From the NCBI RefSeq assembly GCF_030373225.1, contig NZ_JAUCZG010000015.1:1-64000 (forward strand): a DNA stretch of 64,000 nucleotides, in the 5' to 3' direction. A program made the position numbers and the translations under genes. The notes beneath the pieces were generated by a model. It was given only the letters and a program-made list of their open reading frames with translations. It was not told the origin of the DNA and did not search any database. Each line of letters starts with the position of its first letter. The first letter of the stretch is position 1. This DNA is from Hydrogenophaga sp. (lineage in GTDB: Bacteria > Pseudomonadota > Gammaproteobacteria > Burkholderiales > Burkholderiaceae_C). This document shows, in pieces, positions 1 through 8,322 of this stretch.

Positions 1-49
1 TACCGCACTGGCATGCAAGACTAATGCCAGTTATTTACGGGACAGGACA

Positions 50-637
50 CTAGATCGCCTCGACGCGGGTGTCCGGTGCCATGCCGGCGGCCTGCACCAG
101 CTCGGGCAGCAGCCGGGCCAGGTCGTTGCTGACCCGGATCAGGTCCATCTGCCAGGGGTTCATGAACTGCTGTTCGACTCCGGTGCGCATGAAAGCCATC
201 AGACCGTCGTAGTAGCCCTGCACGTTGAGCAGCCCCACGGGTTTGTCGTGGTAGCCCAGCTGCCGCCAGGTCCAGACCTCGAAGAATTCCTCGAAGGTGC
301 CGATGCCGCCCGGCAGGGCGAGGAAGGCATCCGCCTTGTCGGCCATCAGGCGTTTGCGTTCGTGCATGGTGTCGACCACATGCAGTTCGGTGCAGCCCTG
401 GTGCGCCCATTCCTTCTCGACCAGGGCCTTGGGAATGATGCCCACCACGCGCCCACCGGCGGCCATCGTCGCATCGGCCACGACGCCCATGAGGCCGTTG
501 CGCCCGCCGCCGTAGATCAGTTGCCCGCCGTGCTCGCCGATCCAGCGGCCGACGGCGCTCGCGGTCCCGGCGAAGGCGTCGCTCGCGCCCGGTCGCGAGC
601 CGCAGTACACGCACAAGGAGAAAGTGGGTTGCGTCAT
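50..637 (-). CDS. LOG-family nucleotide 5'-monophosphate phosphoribohydrolase
   Basis: Cytosolic Rossmann-fold enzyme of 195 residues in the LOG (Lonely Guy, TIGR00730) family, often labelled lysine decarboxylase. Known members cleave nucleoside monophosphates, including cytokinin-type ones, into a base and ribose 5-phosphate. The family signature PGGIGTFEE sits at residues 109-117, with the partner motif MHERK at 92-96 and a glycine-rich YGGGRNGLMG near 42. The start is set at the ATG before TQPTFSLCVYCGS because the family begins there; an upstream in-frame start would add a tail unlike the family. It is the last gene of a same-strand run after the kinase and RDD genes. Family assignment is firm; the physiological substrate is not known. 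Confidence 0.9.
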   Translation of the reverse strand: MTQPTFSLCVYCGSRPGASDAFAGTASAVGRWIGEHGGQLIYGGGRNGLMGVVADATMAAGGRVVGIIPKALVEKEWAHQGCTELHVVDTMHERKRLMADKADAFLALPGGIGTFEEFFEVWTWRQLGYHDKPVGLLNVQGYYDGLMAFMRTGVEQQFMNPWQMDLIRVSNDLARLLPELVQAAGMAPDTRVEAI

Positions 638-654
638 GGTCGATGTGCTCGTGG

Positions 655-1053
655 TCAGGCCCAGCGGGCCCAGGCAGCGGCCAGCCAGATGCCGGCGCAC
701 AGCAGCAGGCTGAGCAGCACCGCGGCGCTGCCCATGTCCTTGGCGCGCTTGGACAGGTCGTGCCATTCCGGGCCGATGCGATCGATGGCGGTTTCGATGC
801 CGGTGTTGAGCAGTTCAACCATCATCACCAGCAGCACCGATCCCGCGAGCAGGGCGGTTTCGACCCAGGACTGTCCGATCCAGAAAGCCAGCGGAACCAT
901 CACCAGGGCTGCCAGTGCTTCCTGACGAAACGCGGTTTCGCCCCAACCCGACCGCAAACCCGCCATGGAGTAGCCCAGGGCGTGCCACATGCGGGAGGCG
1001 CCGGTGCGCAGCTTTTGCGCGTTGACCGGTTCGCGCTCGGGGTGGGAACTCAT
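655..1053 (-). CDS. dgkA: Diacylglycerol kinase, DgkA type
   Basis: Small integral inner-membrane kinase of 132 residues that phosphorylates diacylglycerol to phosphatidic acid, recycling lipid released during envelope glucan synthesis. An amphipathic N-terminus is followed by three hydrophobic segments (about 47-64, 66-84 and 108-128). The catalytic signature VELLNTGIETAID at about 79-91 carries the conserved Glu and Asn of the family. The start at MSSHPERE leaves about 30 residues before the first core helix, which is usual. It ends 17 bases before the LOG gene start and begins 4 bases after the RDD gene stop, so the three are probably co-transcribed. Confidence 0.9.
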   Translation of the reverse strand: MSSHPEREPVNAQKLRTGASRMWHALGYSMAGLRSGWGETAFRQEALAALVMVPLAFWIGQSWVETALLAGSVLLVMMVELLNTGIETAIDRIGPEWHDLSKRAKDMGSAAVLLSLLLCAGIWLAAAWARWA

Positions 1054-1057
1054 GCCC

Positions 1058-1642
1058 TCAACTCCACCAGCGCCGCGGTTTGCTGGCGTCTTCCACCGGC
1101 TCGTCGTGAACCAGCCGGGTTCCGGCCAGCGCATCGTGGAGGAACTGGCGTTCGGCATGAAACCGGGACAACAGTGCCCAGACGACCACCCAGCCGGCCA
1201 GCAGCACCGAGAGCTGCTGGCCCGACATCTGTGTGAGCCCTGCCACCGCCAGCGGCGGCAGCACCCACAGCCAGGACAGCGCGTAGCGCCACACGGCACG
1301 GCCTTGCGTCAGTGCCTTGCCGTGGCGGTCCACGACCCGGATGCGCCAGGTCTTCATGGCCAGGGTCTGGCCCTTGGCCCAGAACCAGCCGAAGTAGATG
1401 CCGAACGCCACGAACAACAGCGCCTGTTGAAGGTGGCGGTCGTTCAGGGCATTGCCCGAACCCGTGAGCGAGGACAACACAAAACTGGAGGTGAACAACA
1501 CCCCGACCAGAAACACCACGCCGAACATCAGCGTGCCCTCGTAAAGCCAGCAGGCCATGCGCCGGCGCAGGGGCGGTGCCGTCAGGTCGGGCGGGGCGGC
1601 CAGGTCGGGGGAGCGGGATGGGTCGGACAGGGTGGCAGACAT
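1058..1642 (-). CDS. RDD-family membrane protein
   Basis: Predicted inner-membrane protein of 194 residues. The RDD signature near the N-terminus appears as RRRMACWLYEGTLMFGV (about residues 26-42), followed by hydrophobic segments near 33-56, 70-88 and 118-155 and the loop KTWRIRVVDRHG typical of the family. RDD proteins are widespread and mostly uncharacterised; a few have been linked to ion or osmolyte transport, so no specific function is claimed. It is the first gene of the leftward run with dgkA and the LOG gene and is divergent from ilvI. Confidence 0.85.
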   Translation of the reverse strand: MSATLSDPSRSPDLAAPPDLTAPPLRRRMACWLYEGTLMFGVVFLVGVLFTSSFVLSSLTGSGNALNDRHLQQALLFVAFGIYFGWFWAKGQTLAMKTWRIRVVDRHGKALTQGRAVWRYALSWLWVLPPLAVAGLTQMSGQQLSVLLAGWVVVWALLSRFHAERQFLHDALAGTRLVHDEPVEDASKPRRWWS

Positions 1643-1755
1643 GCAATGGAGGAAATGCGGCCGGTTGGCACAGGGACGAATTGTCTCATTGCGGCCCAGG
1701 CTTGCACTTTTTCAGGGCGTTCGGACCGGCCCGCCGCGATCCGGTCGTGCTGCAG

Positions 1756-1764
1756 TGCGATAAT
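1756..1764 (+). promoter_or_regulatory. Possible extended -10 element upstream of ilvI
   Basis: The 276-base gap between the RDD gene and ilvI contains TGCGATAAT, a good extended -10 (TG-N-TATAAT type), about 155 bases before the ilvI start. I see no convincing -35 at 16-18 bases upstream and no leucine-, isoleucine- or valine-rich leader peptide in the gap. A short GAGAAATTCTC palindrome lies just before the ribosome binding site. Tentative. Confidence 0.3.
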
Positions 1765-1918
1765 GCGCGCTGCACTTCAAAACACGGCAAACGGATCAGG
1801 GTTCGGCGGGGTATGTGCCCGCTCATGGCCACTGGTCTCAAGTCTCGACACCGCTCCACAAGAGTTGGTCAAGAGGCACCCAAGGTATTTCGTCAGAGAA
1901 ATTCTCGAAAGGTTCATC

Positions 1919-3694
1919 ATGGAAATCAACAAGGCCGAACTGGCCTCGGCCGCTGCCGCATCCGGCACAGCCCAGCAAGAACTCCGCGGCGCAGAAATCC
2001 TCGTCAAGGCCCTCCAGGCCGAAGGTGTCAAGTACATCTGGGGTTATCCCGGCGGCGCCGTGCTGCACATCTACGACGCTTTCTACAAGCAGGACACCAT
2101 CCAGCACGTGCTCGTGCGACACGAGCAGGCGGCCGTACACGCTGCCGATGGCTACGCCCGTGCCACCGGCGACGTCGGCGTGGCGCTCGTCACGTCCGGC
2201 CCCGGCGTGACCAATGCCATCACCGGCATTGCCACCGCGTACATGGACAGCATTCCAATGGTGATCGTCACCGGCCAGGTGCCCACGGCCGCCATCGGCC
2301 TGGATGCCTTCCAGGAATGCGACACCGTGGGCATCACCCGCCCCATCGTCAAGCACAACTTCCTGGTGAAGGACGCGCGCGACATGGCCATGGTGATGAA
2401 AAAGGCCTTCCACATCGCGCGCAGTGGCCGTCCCGGTCCGGTGGTGGTGGACATCCCGAAGGACGTGTCCTTCAACAAGGTGCCTTACAGCGGGTATCCC
2501 GAAACGATTGAAATGCGCTCGTACAACCCGGTGCGCAAGGGCCACGGCGGCCAGATCCGCAAGGCATTGCAGTTGCTGCTGGCGGCCAAGCGCCCCTACA
2601 TCTACACCGGCGGTGGCGTGTTGCTGGCCAACGCCACCGAGGAGTTGCGCACGCTGGTCAACATGCTGGGTTACCCGGTCACCAACACCTTGATGGGCCT
2701 GGGTGCCTACCCGGCGTCGGACCGCAAGTTCCTTGGCATGCTGGGCATGCACGGCACGATCGAAGCCAACAACGCGATGCAGAACTGCGACGTGCTGCTG
2801 GCCGTGGGCGCGCGCTTCGACGATCGCGTGATCGGCAACCCCAAACACTTCGCACAAAACGAACGCAAGATCATCCACATCGACATCGACCCATCGAGCA
2901 TCTCGAAGCGGGTGAAGGTGGATGTGCCGATCGTGGGCGACGTCAAGGACGTGCTGACCGAGCTCATCAACATGGTTCGCGAAAGCGCGACCAAGCCCGA
3001 TGGCGCAGCCTTGTCGGCCTGGTGGGAGACCATCGAGACCTGGCGCTCGAAGGATTGCCTGAAGTACGACCGCACCAACACCGATGTGATCAAGCCGCAG
3101 TATGTGGTGGAGACGCTCTGGAACATGACGAAGGACGCCGACGCCTACGTCACGTCCGATGTGGGCCAGCACCAGATGTGGGCCGCACAGTACTACCGCT
3201 TTGACGAGCCGCGTCGCTGGATCAACTCGGGTGGCCTGGGCACCATGGGCGTGGGCATTCCCTACGCGATGGGCATCAAGCTGGCCAAGCCCGACAGCGA
3301 GGTGTACTGCGTGACGGGTGAAGGCTCGGTGCAGATGTGCATCCAGGAGCTCTCGACCTGCCTGCAGTACAACACCCCGATCAAGATCGTGGCGCTGAAC
3401 AACCGTTATCTGGGCATGGTCCGGCAATGGCAGGAGATCGACTATGAAGGTCGCTACAGCCACAGCTACATGGACGCGCTGCCCAACTTCGTCAAGCTCG
3501 CCGAGGCCTATGGCCACGTCGGCATGCTGATCGAACGTCCACAAGACGTGGAGGGCGCCCTTCGCGAGGCGCGCAAGCTCAAGGACCGCACCGTGTTCAT
3601 GGACTTCCGCACCGACCCGACGGAAAACGTCTTCCCCATGGTCAAGGCCGGCAAGGGCATCACCGAGATGCTGCTGGGTTCCGAAGACCTTTGA
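1919..3694 (+). CDS. ilvI: Acetolactate synthase large (catalytic) subunit
   Basis: ThDP-dependent catalytic subunit, 591 residues, condensing two pyruvates (or pyruvate and 2-oxobutyrate) in the first common step of valine, leucine and isoleucine synthesis. The N-terminal ThDP-binding domain starts with GAEILVKALQAEGVKYIWG and carries the catalytic Glu in RHEQAAVHAADGYARATG. A central FAD/DHNA domain and the C-terminal ThDP domain follow. The metal motif reads GEGSVQM where many family members have GDG. The start at MEINKAEL follows AAAGG at a proper distance; the longer open frame upstream is not gene-like. It leads ilvH and ilvC on the same strand. ilvB is an equally usable symbol. Confidence 0.96.
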   Translation: MEINKAELASAAAASGTAQQELRGAEILVKALQAEGVKYIWGYPGGAVLHIYDAFYKQDTIQHVLVRHEQAAVHAADGYARATGDVGVALVTSGPGVTNAITGIATAYMDSIPMVIVTGQVPTAAIGLDAFQECDTVGITRPIVKHNFLVKDARDMAMVMKKAFHIARSGRPGPVVVDIPKDVSFNKVPYSGYPETIEMRSYNPVRKGHGGQIRKALQLLLAAKRPYIYTGGGVLLANATEELRTLVNMLGYPVTNTLMGLGAYPASDRKFLGMLGMHGTIEANNAMQNCDVLLAVGARFDDRVIGNPKHFAQNERKIIHIDIDPSSISKRVKVDVPIVGDVKDVLTELINMVRESATKPDGAALSAWWETIETWRSKDCLKYDRTNTDVIKPQYVVETLWNMTKDADAYVTSDVGQHQMWAAQYYRFDEPRRWINSGGLGTMGVGIPYAMGIKLAKPDSEVYCVTGEGSVQMCIQELSTCLQYNTPIKIVALNNRYLGMVRQWQEIDYEGRYSHSYMDALPNFVKLAEAYGHVGMLIERPQDVEGALREARKLKDRTVFMDFRTDPTENVFPMVKAGKGITEMLLGSEDL

Positions 3695-3850
3695 CCTCCG
3701 CGAAGCAACGCTTGCCCGTTGCTTCATCCCTCAGACGAATCTATTGCCCGCCAAGCCTGCGCATTACCGTGCGCAGGGGAGGGCGGCGAAAACGGCAGTT
3801 TCTGCGACCACTTTTCATGGTCCCTGCCGTCGCAAAAAGAGGAATCGCAC
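3695..3850 (+). ncRNA. Structured leader RNA between ilvI and ilvH (candidate ilvH motif)
   Basis: The 156-base gap holds three strong hairpins in a row. The first is GAAGCAACG/CGTTGCTTC (3702-3710 with 3717-3725, 6-base loop). The second is CCTGCGCA/TGCGCAGG (3756-3763 with 3770-3777). The third is a two-part stem ACGGCAG/CTGCCGT (3792-3798 with 3824-3830) enclosing GACCA/TGGTC (3806-3810 with 3818-3822). An AAAAGAGGA ribosome site follows directly. No run of T follows the first hairpin, so it is not an ordinary terminator. An ilvH RNA motif has been described by comparative genomics upstream of betaproteobacterial ilvH genes; that this region is that motif is my inference from position and structure, not a covariance match. 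Confidence 0.55.
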
Positions 3851-4342
3851 ATGAAACACATCATCGCTGTCTTGCTGGAAAACGAACCCGGGGCCTTGTC
3901 CCGCGTCGTCGGCCTGTTTTCTGCCCGTGGGTACAACATCGAGTCGCTCACCGTGGCGCCGACCGAAGACCCCAGCCTCTCCCGCATGACGATCCAGACC
4001 ACCGGGTCGGACGACGTCATCGAGCAGATCACCAAACACCTCAACCGCCTGATCGAAGTGGTCAAGGTGGTCGACCTCACCGAAGGCTCCTACACCGAGC
4101 GCGAGCTCATGATGGTGAAGGTGCGTGCGGTGGGCAAGGAGCGCGAGGAAATGAAGCGCATGGCCGACATTTTCCGTGGCCGCATCATCGACGTGACCGA
4201 GAAGAGCTACACCATCGAGCTCACCGGCGACCAGACCAAGAACGATGCGTTCCTGGAAGCCATCGACCGCTCCGCGATCCTCGAGACGGTGCGCACCGGT
4301 GCCAGCGGCATCGGGCGCGGCGAGCGCATCCTGCGCGTGTAA
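3851..4342 (+). CDS. ilvH: Acetolactate synthase small (regulatory) subunit
   Basis: Regulatory subunit of 163 residues that binds the IlvI catalytic subunit and confers activation and end-product (valine-type) feedback. The N-terminal ACT domain starts at MKHIIAVLLENEPGALSRVVGLFSAR and runs to about residue 78; the C-terminal half (about 85-160, with ELMMVKV and the RHSDIxxxFRG-like MADIFRGRIIDVTEKSY) is typical. Length matches the E. coli protein. The ATG is preceded by AGAGGA. It is separated from ilvI by a structured leader, which suggests independent tuning of this subunit, and is followed 54 bases later by ilvC. Confidence 0.95.
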   Translation: MKHIIAVLLENEPGALSRVVGLFSARGYNIESLTVAPTEDPSLSRMTIQTTGSDDVIEQITKHLNRLIEVVKVVDLTEGSYTERELMMVKVRAVGKEREEMKRMADIFRGRIIDVTEKSYTIELTGDQTKNDAFLEAIDRSAILETVRTGASGIGRGERILRV

Positions 4343-5413
<1,071 letters not shown>

Positions 5414-5451
5414 CAGCCCCGGCGGCGCGCTCACTCGAGCGGCTTCCGTCC

Positions 5452-5473
5452 AAAGGCCACCTCGGTGGCCTTT
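5452..5473 (+). terminator. Rho-independent-like terminator after ilvC
   Basis: Perfect 10-bp inverted repeat AAAGGCCACC/GGTGGCCTTT with a 2-base centre, 38 bases after the ilvC stop. The 3' arm ends in TTT and continues TTGCCGTTT, a modest T tract. The same stem sequence is used after the LivK-type gene at 40917-40940. Confidence 0.75.
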
Positions 5474-5558
5474 GCCGTTTCTGCGTGCAGGAGCACTGGC
5501 TTACACTGCAACATTGCATCCTGCAGGGATGTCCCCGGCATCCCCACACACAAAACAC

Positions 5559-6371
5559 ATGCACGACGGAACCGACCCCCAGCACGCGCCGCACGAAGAC
5601 CGCCGCAAGCGCTCCAAAGGCATCTACATGGTGCCCAACATGATCACGCTCGCTGCCCTGTTTGGCGGCTTCTACGCGGTGGTGATGGCCATGAACGGGC
5701 GCTTCGACCTGGCCACGCTGGGCATCTTCGTCGCCATGGTGCTCGACAGCCTGGACGGGCGGGTGGCGCGCATGACCAACACGCAGAGCGCCTTTGGCGA
5801 GCAGATGGATTCCCTCTCCGACATGGTGTCCTTCGGCGCTGCGCCGGGCCTCATCGCCTACGAGTGGACCCTGCGCGACCTCGGTCGCTGGGGCTGGATC
5901 GCAGCCTTCGTGTACTGCGCCTGTGCCGCGCTCAGACTCGCCCGCTTCAACGTCAACACCGCTGTCGTCGACAAGCGCTACTTTCAGGGGTTGCCGTCGC
6001 CCGCAGCGGCTGCGCTGGTGGCCGGCTTCATCTGGCTGATGACCGAGCTCGAGATTGCGCCGCAGGACGTCACCTGGGTCATGTTTGCCATCACGCTCTA
6101 CACGGGCCTGACCATGGTGACCAACGTGCCGTTCTACAGCTTCAAGGACCTGAGCCTGCGCAAGAGCGTGCCCTTTGCGGCCATCGTGCTGGTGGCGCTG
6201 GCGATCGCTGTGATCAACATCCATCCGCCGACGGTGCTGTTCGGCCTGTTCGTCGTGTATGGCCTGTCGGGCTACGCGGTGTATTTCTGGCGCAAGGCCA
6301 AAGGCCGCCCGACCAGCGTGATCAGCACGTCCACCGACGAGCCTGACGAACGGGGCCTTCATGACGAATGA
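5559..6371 (+). CDS. pssA: CDP-diacylglycerol--serine O-phosphatidyltransferase
   Basis: Integral membrane enzyme of 270 residues making phosphatidylserine, the precursor of phosphatidylethanolamine. The CDP-alcohol phosphotransferase signature is complete: LDGRVAR, eight residues, GEQMDSLSD, within about residues 64-90. Seven to eight hydrophobic segments follow the leader MHDGTDPQHAPHEDRRKRSKG. The start is the ATG after ACAAAACAC, because upstream codons cross the ilvC terminator. The position between ilvC and leuA is conserved in Burkholderiales although the enzyme is unrelated to amino acid synthesis. Confidence 0.92.
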   Translation: MHDGTDPQHAPHEDRRKRSKGIYMVPNMITLAALFGGFYAVVMAMNGRFDLATLGIFVAMVLDSLDGRVARMTNTQSAFGEQMDSLSDMVSFGAAPGLIAYEWTLRDLGRWGWIAAFVYCACAALRLARFNVNTAVVDKRYFQGLPSPAAAALVAGFIWLMTELEIAPQDVTWVMFAITLYTGLTMVTNVPFYSFKDLSLRKSVPFAAIVLVALAIAVINIHPPTVLFGLFVVYGLSGYAVYFWRKAKGRPTSVISTSTDEPDERGLHDE

Positions 6372-6419
6372 GCACTTCCGGCTCGCAGGCCTGGGTGGCA
6401 GGGCCTCGCGAGGGCTTTG

Positions 6420-6428
6420 TGCTACATT
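6420..6428 (+). promoter_or_regulatory. Possible extended -10 promoter for the leuA leader
   Basis: TGCTACATT fits an extended -10 (TG-N-TATAAT type). A start site about 7 bases downstream would fall at 6435, right at the leader-peptide ATG at 6436, which would make the leader transcript almost leaderless. No good -35 is visible. Confidence 0.4.
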
Positions 6429-6435
6429 GCCTGCC

Positions 6436-6492
6436 ATGTCCACATTTTCGCTGTCGCTACTACTGGGTGTCCGTTTCGGGCAGGTTCGGTAA
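6436..6492 (+). CDS. leuL: Leucine-rich leader peptide of leuA (attenuator)
   Basis: An 18-codon open frame encoding MSTFSLSLLLGVRFGQVR lies 115 bases before leuA. It has four leucine codons at positions 6, 8, 9 and 10, and two of them are adjacent CTA, a codon that is rare in this high-GC genome. That is the classic layout of a leucine attenuator: a ribosome stalled at the CTA codons when Leu-tRNA is scarce changes the fold of the downstream RNA. No Shine-Dalgarno sequence is evident, in line with a near-leaderless start. Assignment rests on position, leucine codons and the adjacent alternative hairpins; expression is not shown. Confidence 0.75.
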   Translation: MSTFSLSLLLGVRFGQVR

Positions 6493-6512
6493 CGCGAGAG
6501 CGATTTCCACAC

Positions 6513-6568
6513 AACGGCCCGTTTGCACCCGCAGCGGGCCGTTTCTGTTTTGGACTGCGGGTTTTTTT
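6513..6568 (+). terminator. Alternative hairpins of the leuA attenuator
   Basis: Two competing stems lie between the leader peptide and leuA. Hairpin A pairs AACGGCCCG (6513-6521) with CGGGCCGTT (6535-6543). Hairpin B pairs ACCCGCAG (6527-6534) with CTGCGGGT (6555-6562) and runs straight into seven T, so B is the terminator. The 5' arm of B lies in the loop of A, so the two cannot easily coexist; A would act as antiterminator. CGGGC at 6477-6481, inside the leader peptide codons, can pair with GCCCG at 6517-6521 and would block A when the ribosome does not stall there. The regulatory logic is inferred from these pairings. Confidence 0.7.
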
Positions 6569-6606
6569 GAAGCGCTGCCCACGAGGCATCCCACTGGAGC
6601 ATTGAG

Positions 6607-8148
6607 ATGAGCGACAAACTGATCATTTTTGACACCACCTTGCGCGATGGCGAACAGTCGCCCGGCGCCTCCATGACAAAGGACGAGAAGCTGCGCATTG
6701 CACGCCAGCTGGAGCGCCTGAAGGTCGACGTGATCGAGGCGGGTTTTGCTGCAAGCTCCAATGGCGACTTCGAGTCGGTCAAGGCCATCGCCGATGTCAT
6801 CAAGGATTCCACGGTGTGCTCGCTGGCCCGTGCCAACGACCGCGACATTTCTCGTGCTGCCGAGGCACTCAAGGGCGCGCATCGCGCCCGCATCCACACC
6901 TTCATTGCCACCAGTGCGCTGCACATGGAGAAGAAACTGCGCATGACGCCCGAGCAGGTGCTGGAGCAGGCCAGGCAGTCGGTCCGCTTCGCCCGCAACC
7001 TGGTGGACGACATCGAGTTCAGTCCCGAGGATGGCTACCGCAGCGACATGGACTACCTGTGCCGGGTGTTGGAGGCCGTGATCAAGGAAGGAGCCACCAC
7101 GCTCAACATTCCCGACACCGTGGGCTATGCCGTGCCCGAGTTGTACGGTGAGTTCATCCGCACCCTGCGCGAACGCGTGCCCAACTCCGACAAGGCCATC
7201 TGGTCGGTCCATTGCCACAACGACCTGGGAATGGCGGTGGCCAATTCGCTGGCGGGTGTGAAGATCGGTGGCGCGCGCCAGGTGGAGTGCACCATCAATG
7301 GCCTGGGTGAGCGCGCCGGCAATTGCTCGCTCGAAGAGATCGTGATGGCCGTGCGCACGCGTCGCGACTATTTCGGGCTGGACGTGGGTGTGGACGCCAC
7401 CCAGATCGTGCCGGCGAGCCGCATGGTGAGCCAGACCACGGGTTTTGTGGTGCAGCCCAACAAGGCGGTGGTCGGCGCCAATGCGTTTGCACACGCCAGC
7501 GGCATTCACCAGGACGGCGTTCTCAAGGCACGCGACACCTACGAGATCATGCGGGCCGAGGACGTGGGCTGGGCTGCCAACAAGATCGTGCTGGGCAAAC
7601 TCAGCGGTCGCAATGCCTTCAAGCAACGCTTGCAGGATCTCGGCATCGAAATGGATTCCGAGAGTGAAATCAACACCGCATTTGCCGCTTTCAAGGAGCT
7701 GGCGGACCGCAAGAGCGAGATCTTCGACGAGGACATCCTCGCCTTGTGCAGCGACGAAAGCGTGACGGCCGAGAAGGAACAGTACGGCCTGGTTTCGCTG
7801 AAGCAGCGCAGCGAAACCGGTGAACGCCCGCATGCCAACGTGGTTTTCACCGTCAACGGTCAGGAGATCCAGGGCGAGAGCGACGGCAACGGGCCGGTGG
7901 ATGCTTCGCTCAAGGCGATCGAAAACCACGTCAAGAGCGGCGCTGAACTGGTGCTGTATTCGGTCAATGCCATCACGAGTGGCTCGACCGAGAGCCAGGG
8001 CGAGGTGACCGTGCGCCTGCAGCATGGCGGGCGCGTGGTCAACGGCGTCGGTGCCGACCCCGACATCGTGGTCGCGTCGGCCAAGGCCTATCTGAGTGCC
8101 CTGAACAAGCTGCACAGCAAATATGAGCGGGTTGCTGCGCAGGGATAA
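6607..8148 (+). CDS. leuA: 2-isopropylmalate synthase
   Basis: First committed enzyme of leucine synthesis, 513 residues, condensing acetyl-CoA with 2-oxoisovalerate. The N-terminal TIM barrel opens with [18 protein letters not shown], which carries the catalytic Arg and metal-binding Asp, and later shows the metal ligands in [13 protein letters not shown]. The linker follows, and the C-terminal allosteric LeuA dimer domain (about 390-510) senses leucine. Length fits the proteobacterial form. It is preceded by a leader peptide and attenuator, so both transcription and activity probably respond to leucine. Confidence 0.97.
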   Translation: MSDKLIIFDTTLRDGEQSPGASMTKDEKLRIARQLERLKVDVIEAGFAASSNGDFESVKAIADVIKDSTVCSLARANDRDISRAAEALKGAHRARIHTFIATSALHMEKKLRMTPEQVLEQARQSVRFARNLVDDIEFSPEDGYRSDMDYLCRVLEAVIKEGATTLNIPDTVGYAVPELYGEFIRTLRERVPNSDKAIWSVHCHNDLGMAVANSLAGVKIGGARQVECTINGLGERAGNCSLEEIVMAVRTRRDYFGLDVGVDATQIVPASRMVSQTTGFVVQPNKAVVGANAFAHASGIHQDGVLKARDTYEIMRAEDVGWAANKIVLGKLSGRNAFKQRLQDLGIEMDSESEINTAFAAFKELADRKSEIFDEDILALCSDESVTAEKEQYGLVSLKQRSETGERPHANVVFTVNGQEIQGESDGNGPVDASLKAIENHVKSGAELVLYSVNAITSGSTESQGEVTVRLQHGGRVVNGVGADPDIVVASAKAYLSALNKLHSKYERVAAQG

Positions 8149-8260
8149 ACTTGTTTGAATTCAACGACTTGGATCATTCAGCTGCTCGATCGCGACAATT
8201 GACACCAAAAGTAGCACCTGTTCGACCGATCATTTAAGAGAATTTCACAAGCAATTGATA

Positions 8261-8289
8261 TTGCTAGTTTTTTTCATGTTGCCTATACT
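8261..8289 (+). promoter_or_regulatory. Sigma70-type promoter of the peptidase gene
   Basis: TTGCTA (8261-8266), a 17-base spacer and TATACT (8284-8289) form a good housekeeping promoter in an AT-rich 174-base gap. The expected start is near 8296, inside the left arm of the inverted repeat at 8291-8320. Confidence 0.7.
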
Positions 8290-8290
8290 T

Positions 8291-8320
8291 CACTCCAGCG
8301 CAATTCCTGTTGCTGGAGTG
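8291..8320. repeat. Perfect inverted repeat spanning start site and ribosome site
   Basis: CACTCCAGC (8291-8299) and GCTGGAGTG (8312-8320) are perfect 9-bp arms around a 12-base centre. The right arm contains the GGAG ribosome site of the gene starting at 8323. The left arm overlaps the predicted transcription start, so the element may work as a DNA operator rather than as a full mRNA hairpin. Confidence 0.65.
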
Positions 8321-8322
8321 AA

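Noticed and set aside
989..1918. Long N-terminal extension in frame with ilvI
   Set aside because: It reads through the antisense of dgkA and the RDD gene; the conserved protein starts at 1919 with a proper ribosome site.
1643..1918. Leader-peptide attenuator before ilvI
   Set aside because: No short frame rich in Leu, Ile or Val codons and no terminator/antiterminator pair could be found in this gap.
1838..3727. Open frame of 629 codons opposite ilvI
   Set aside because: No recognisable domain and fully explained by ilvI on the other strand.
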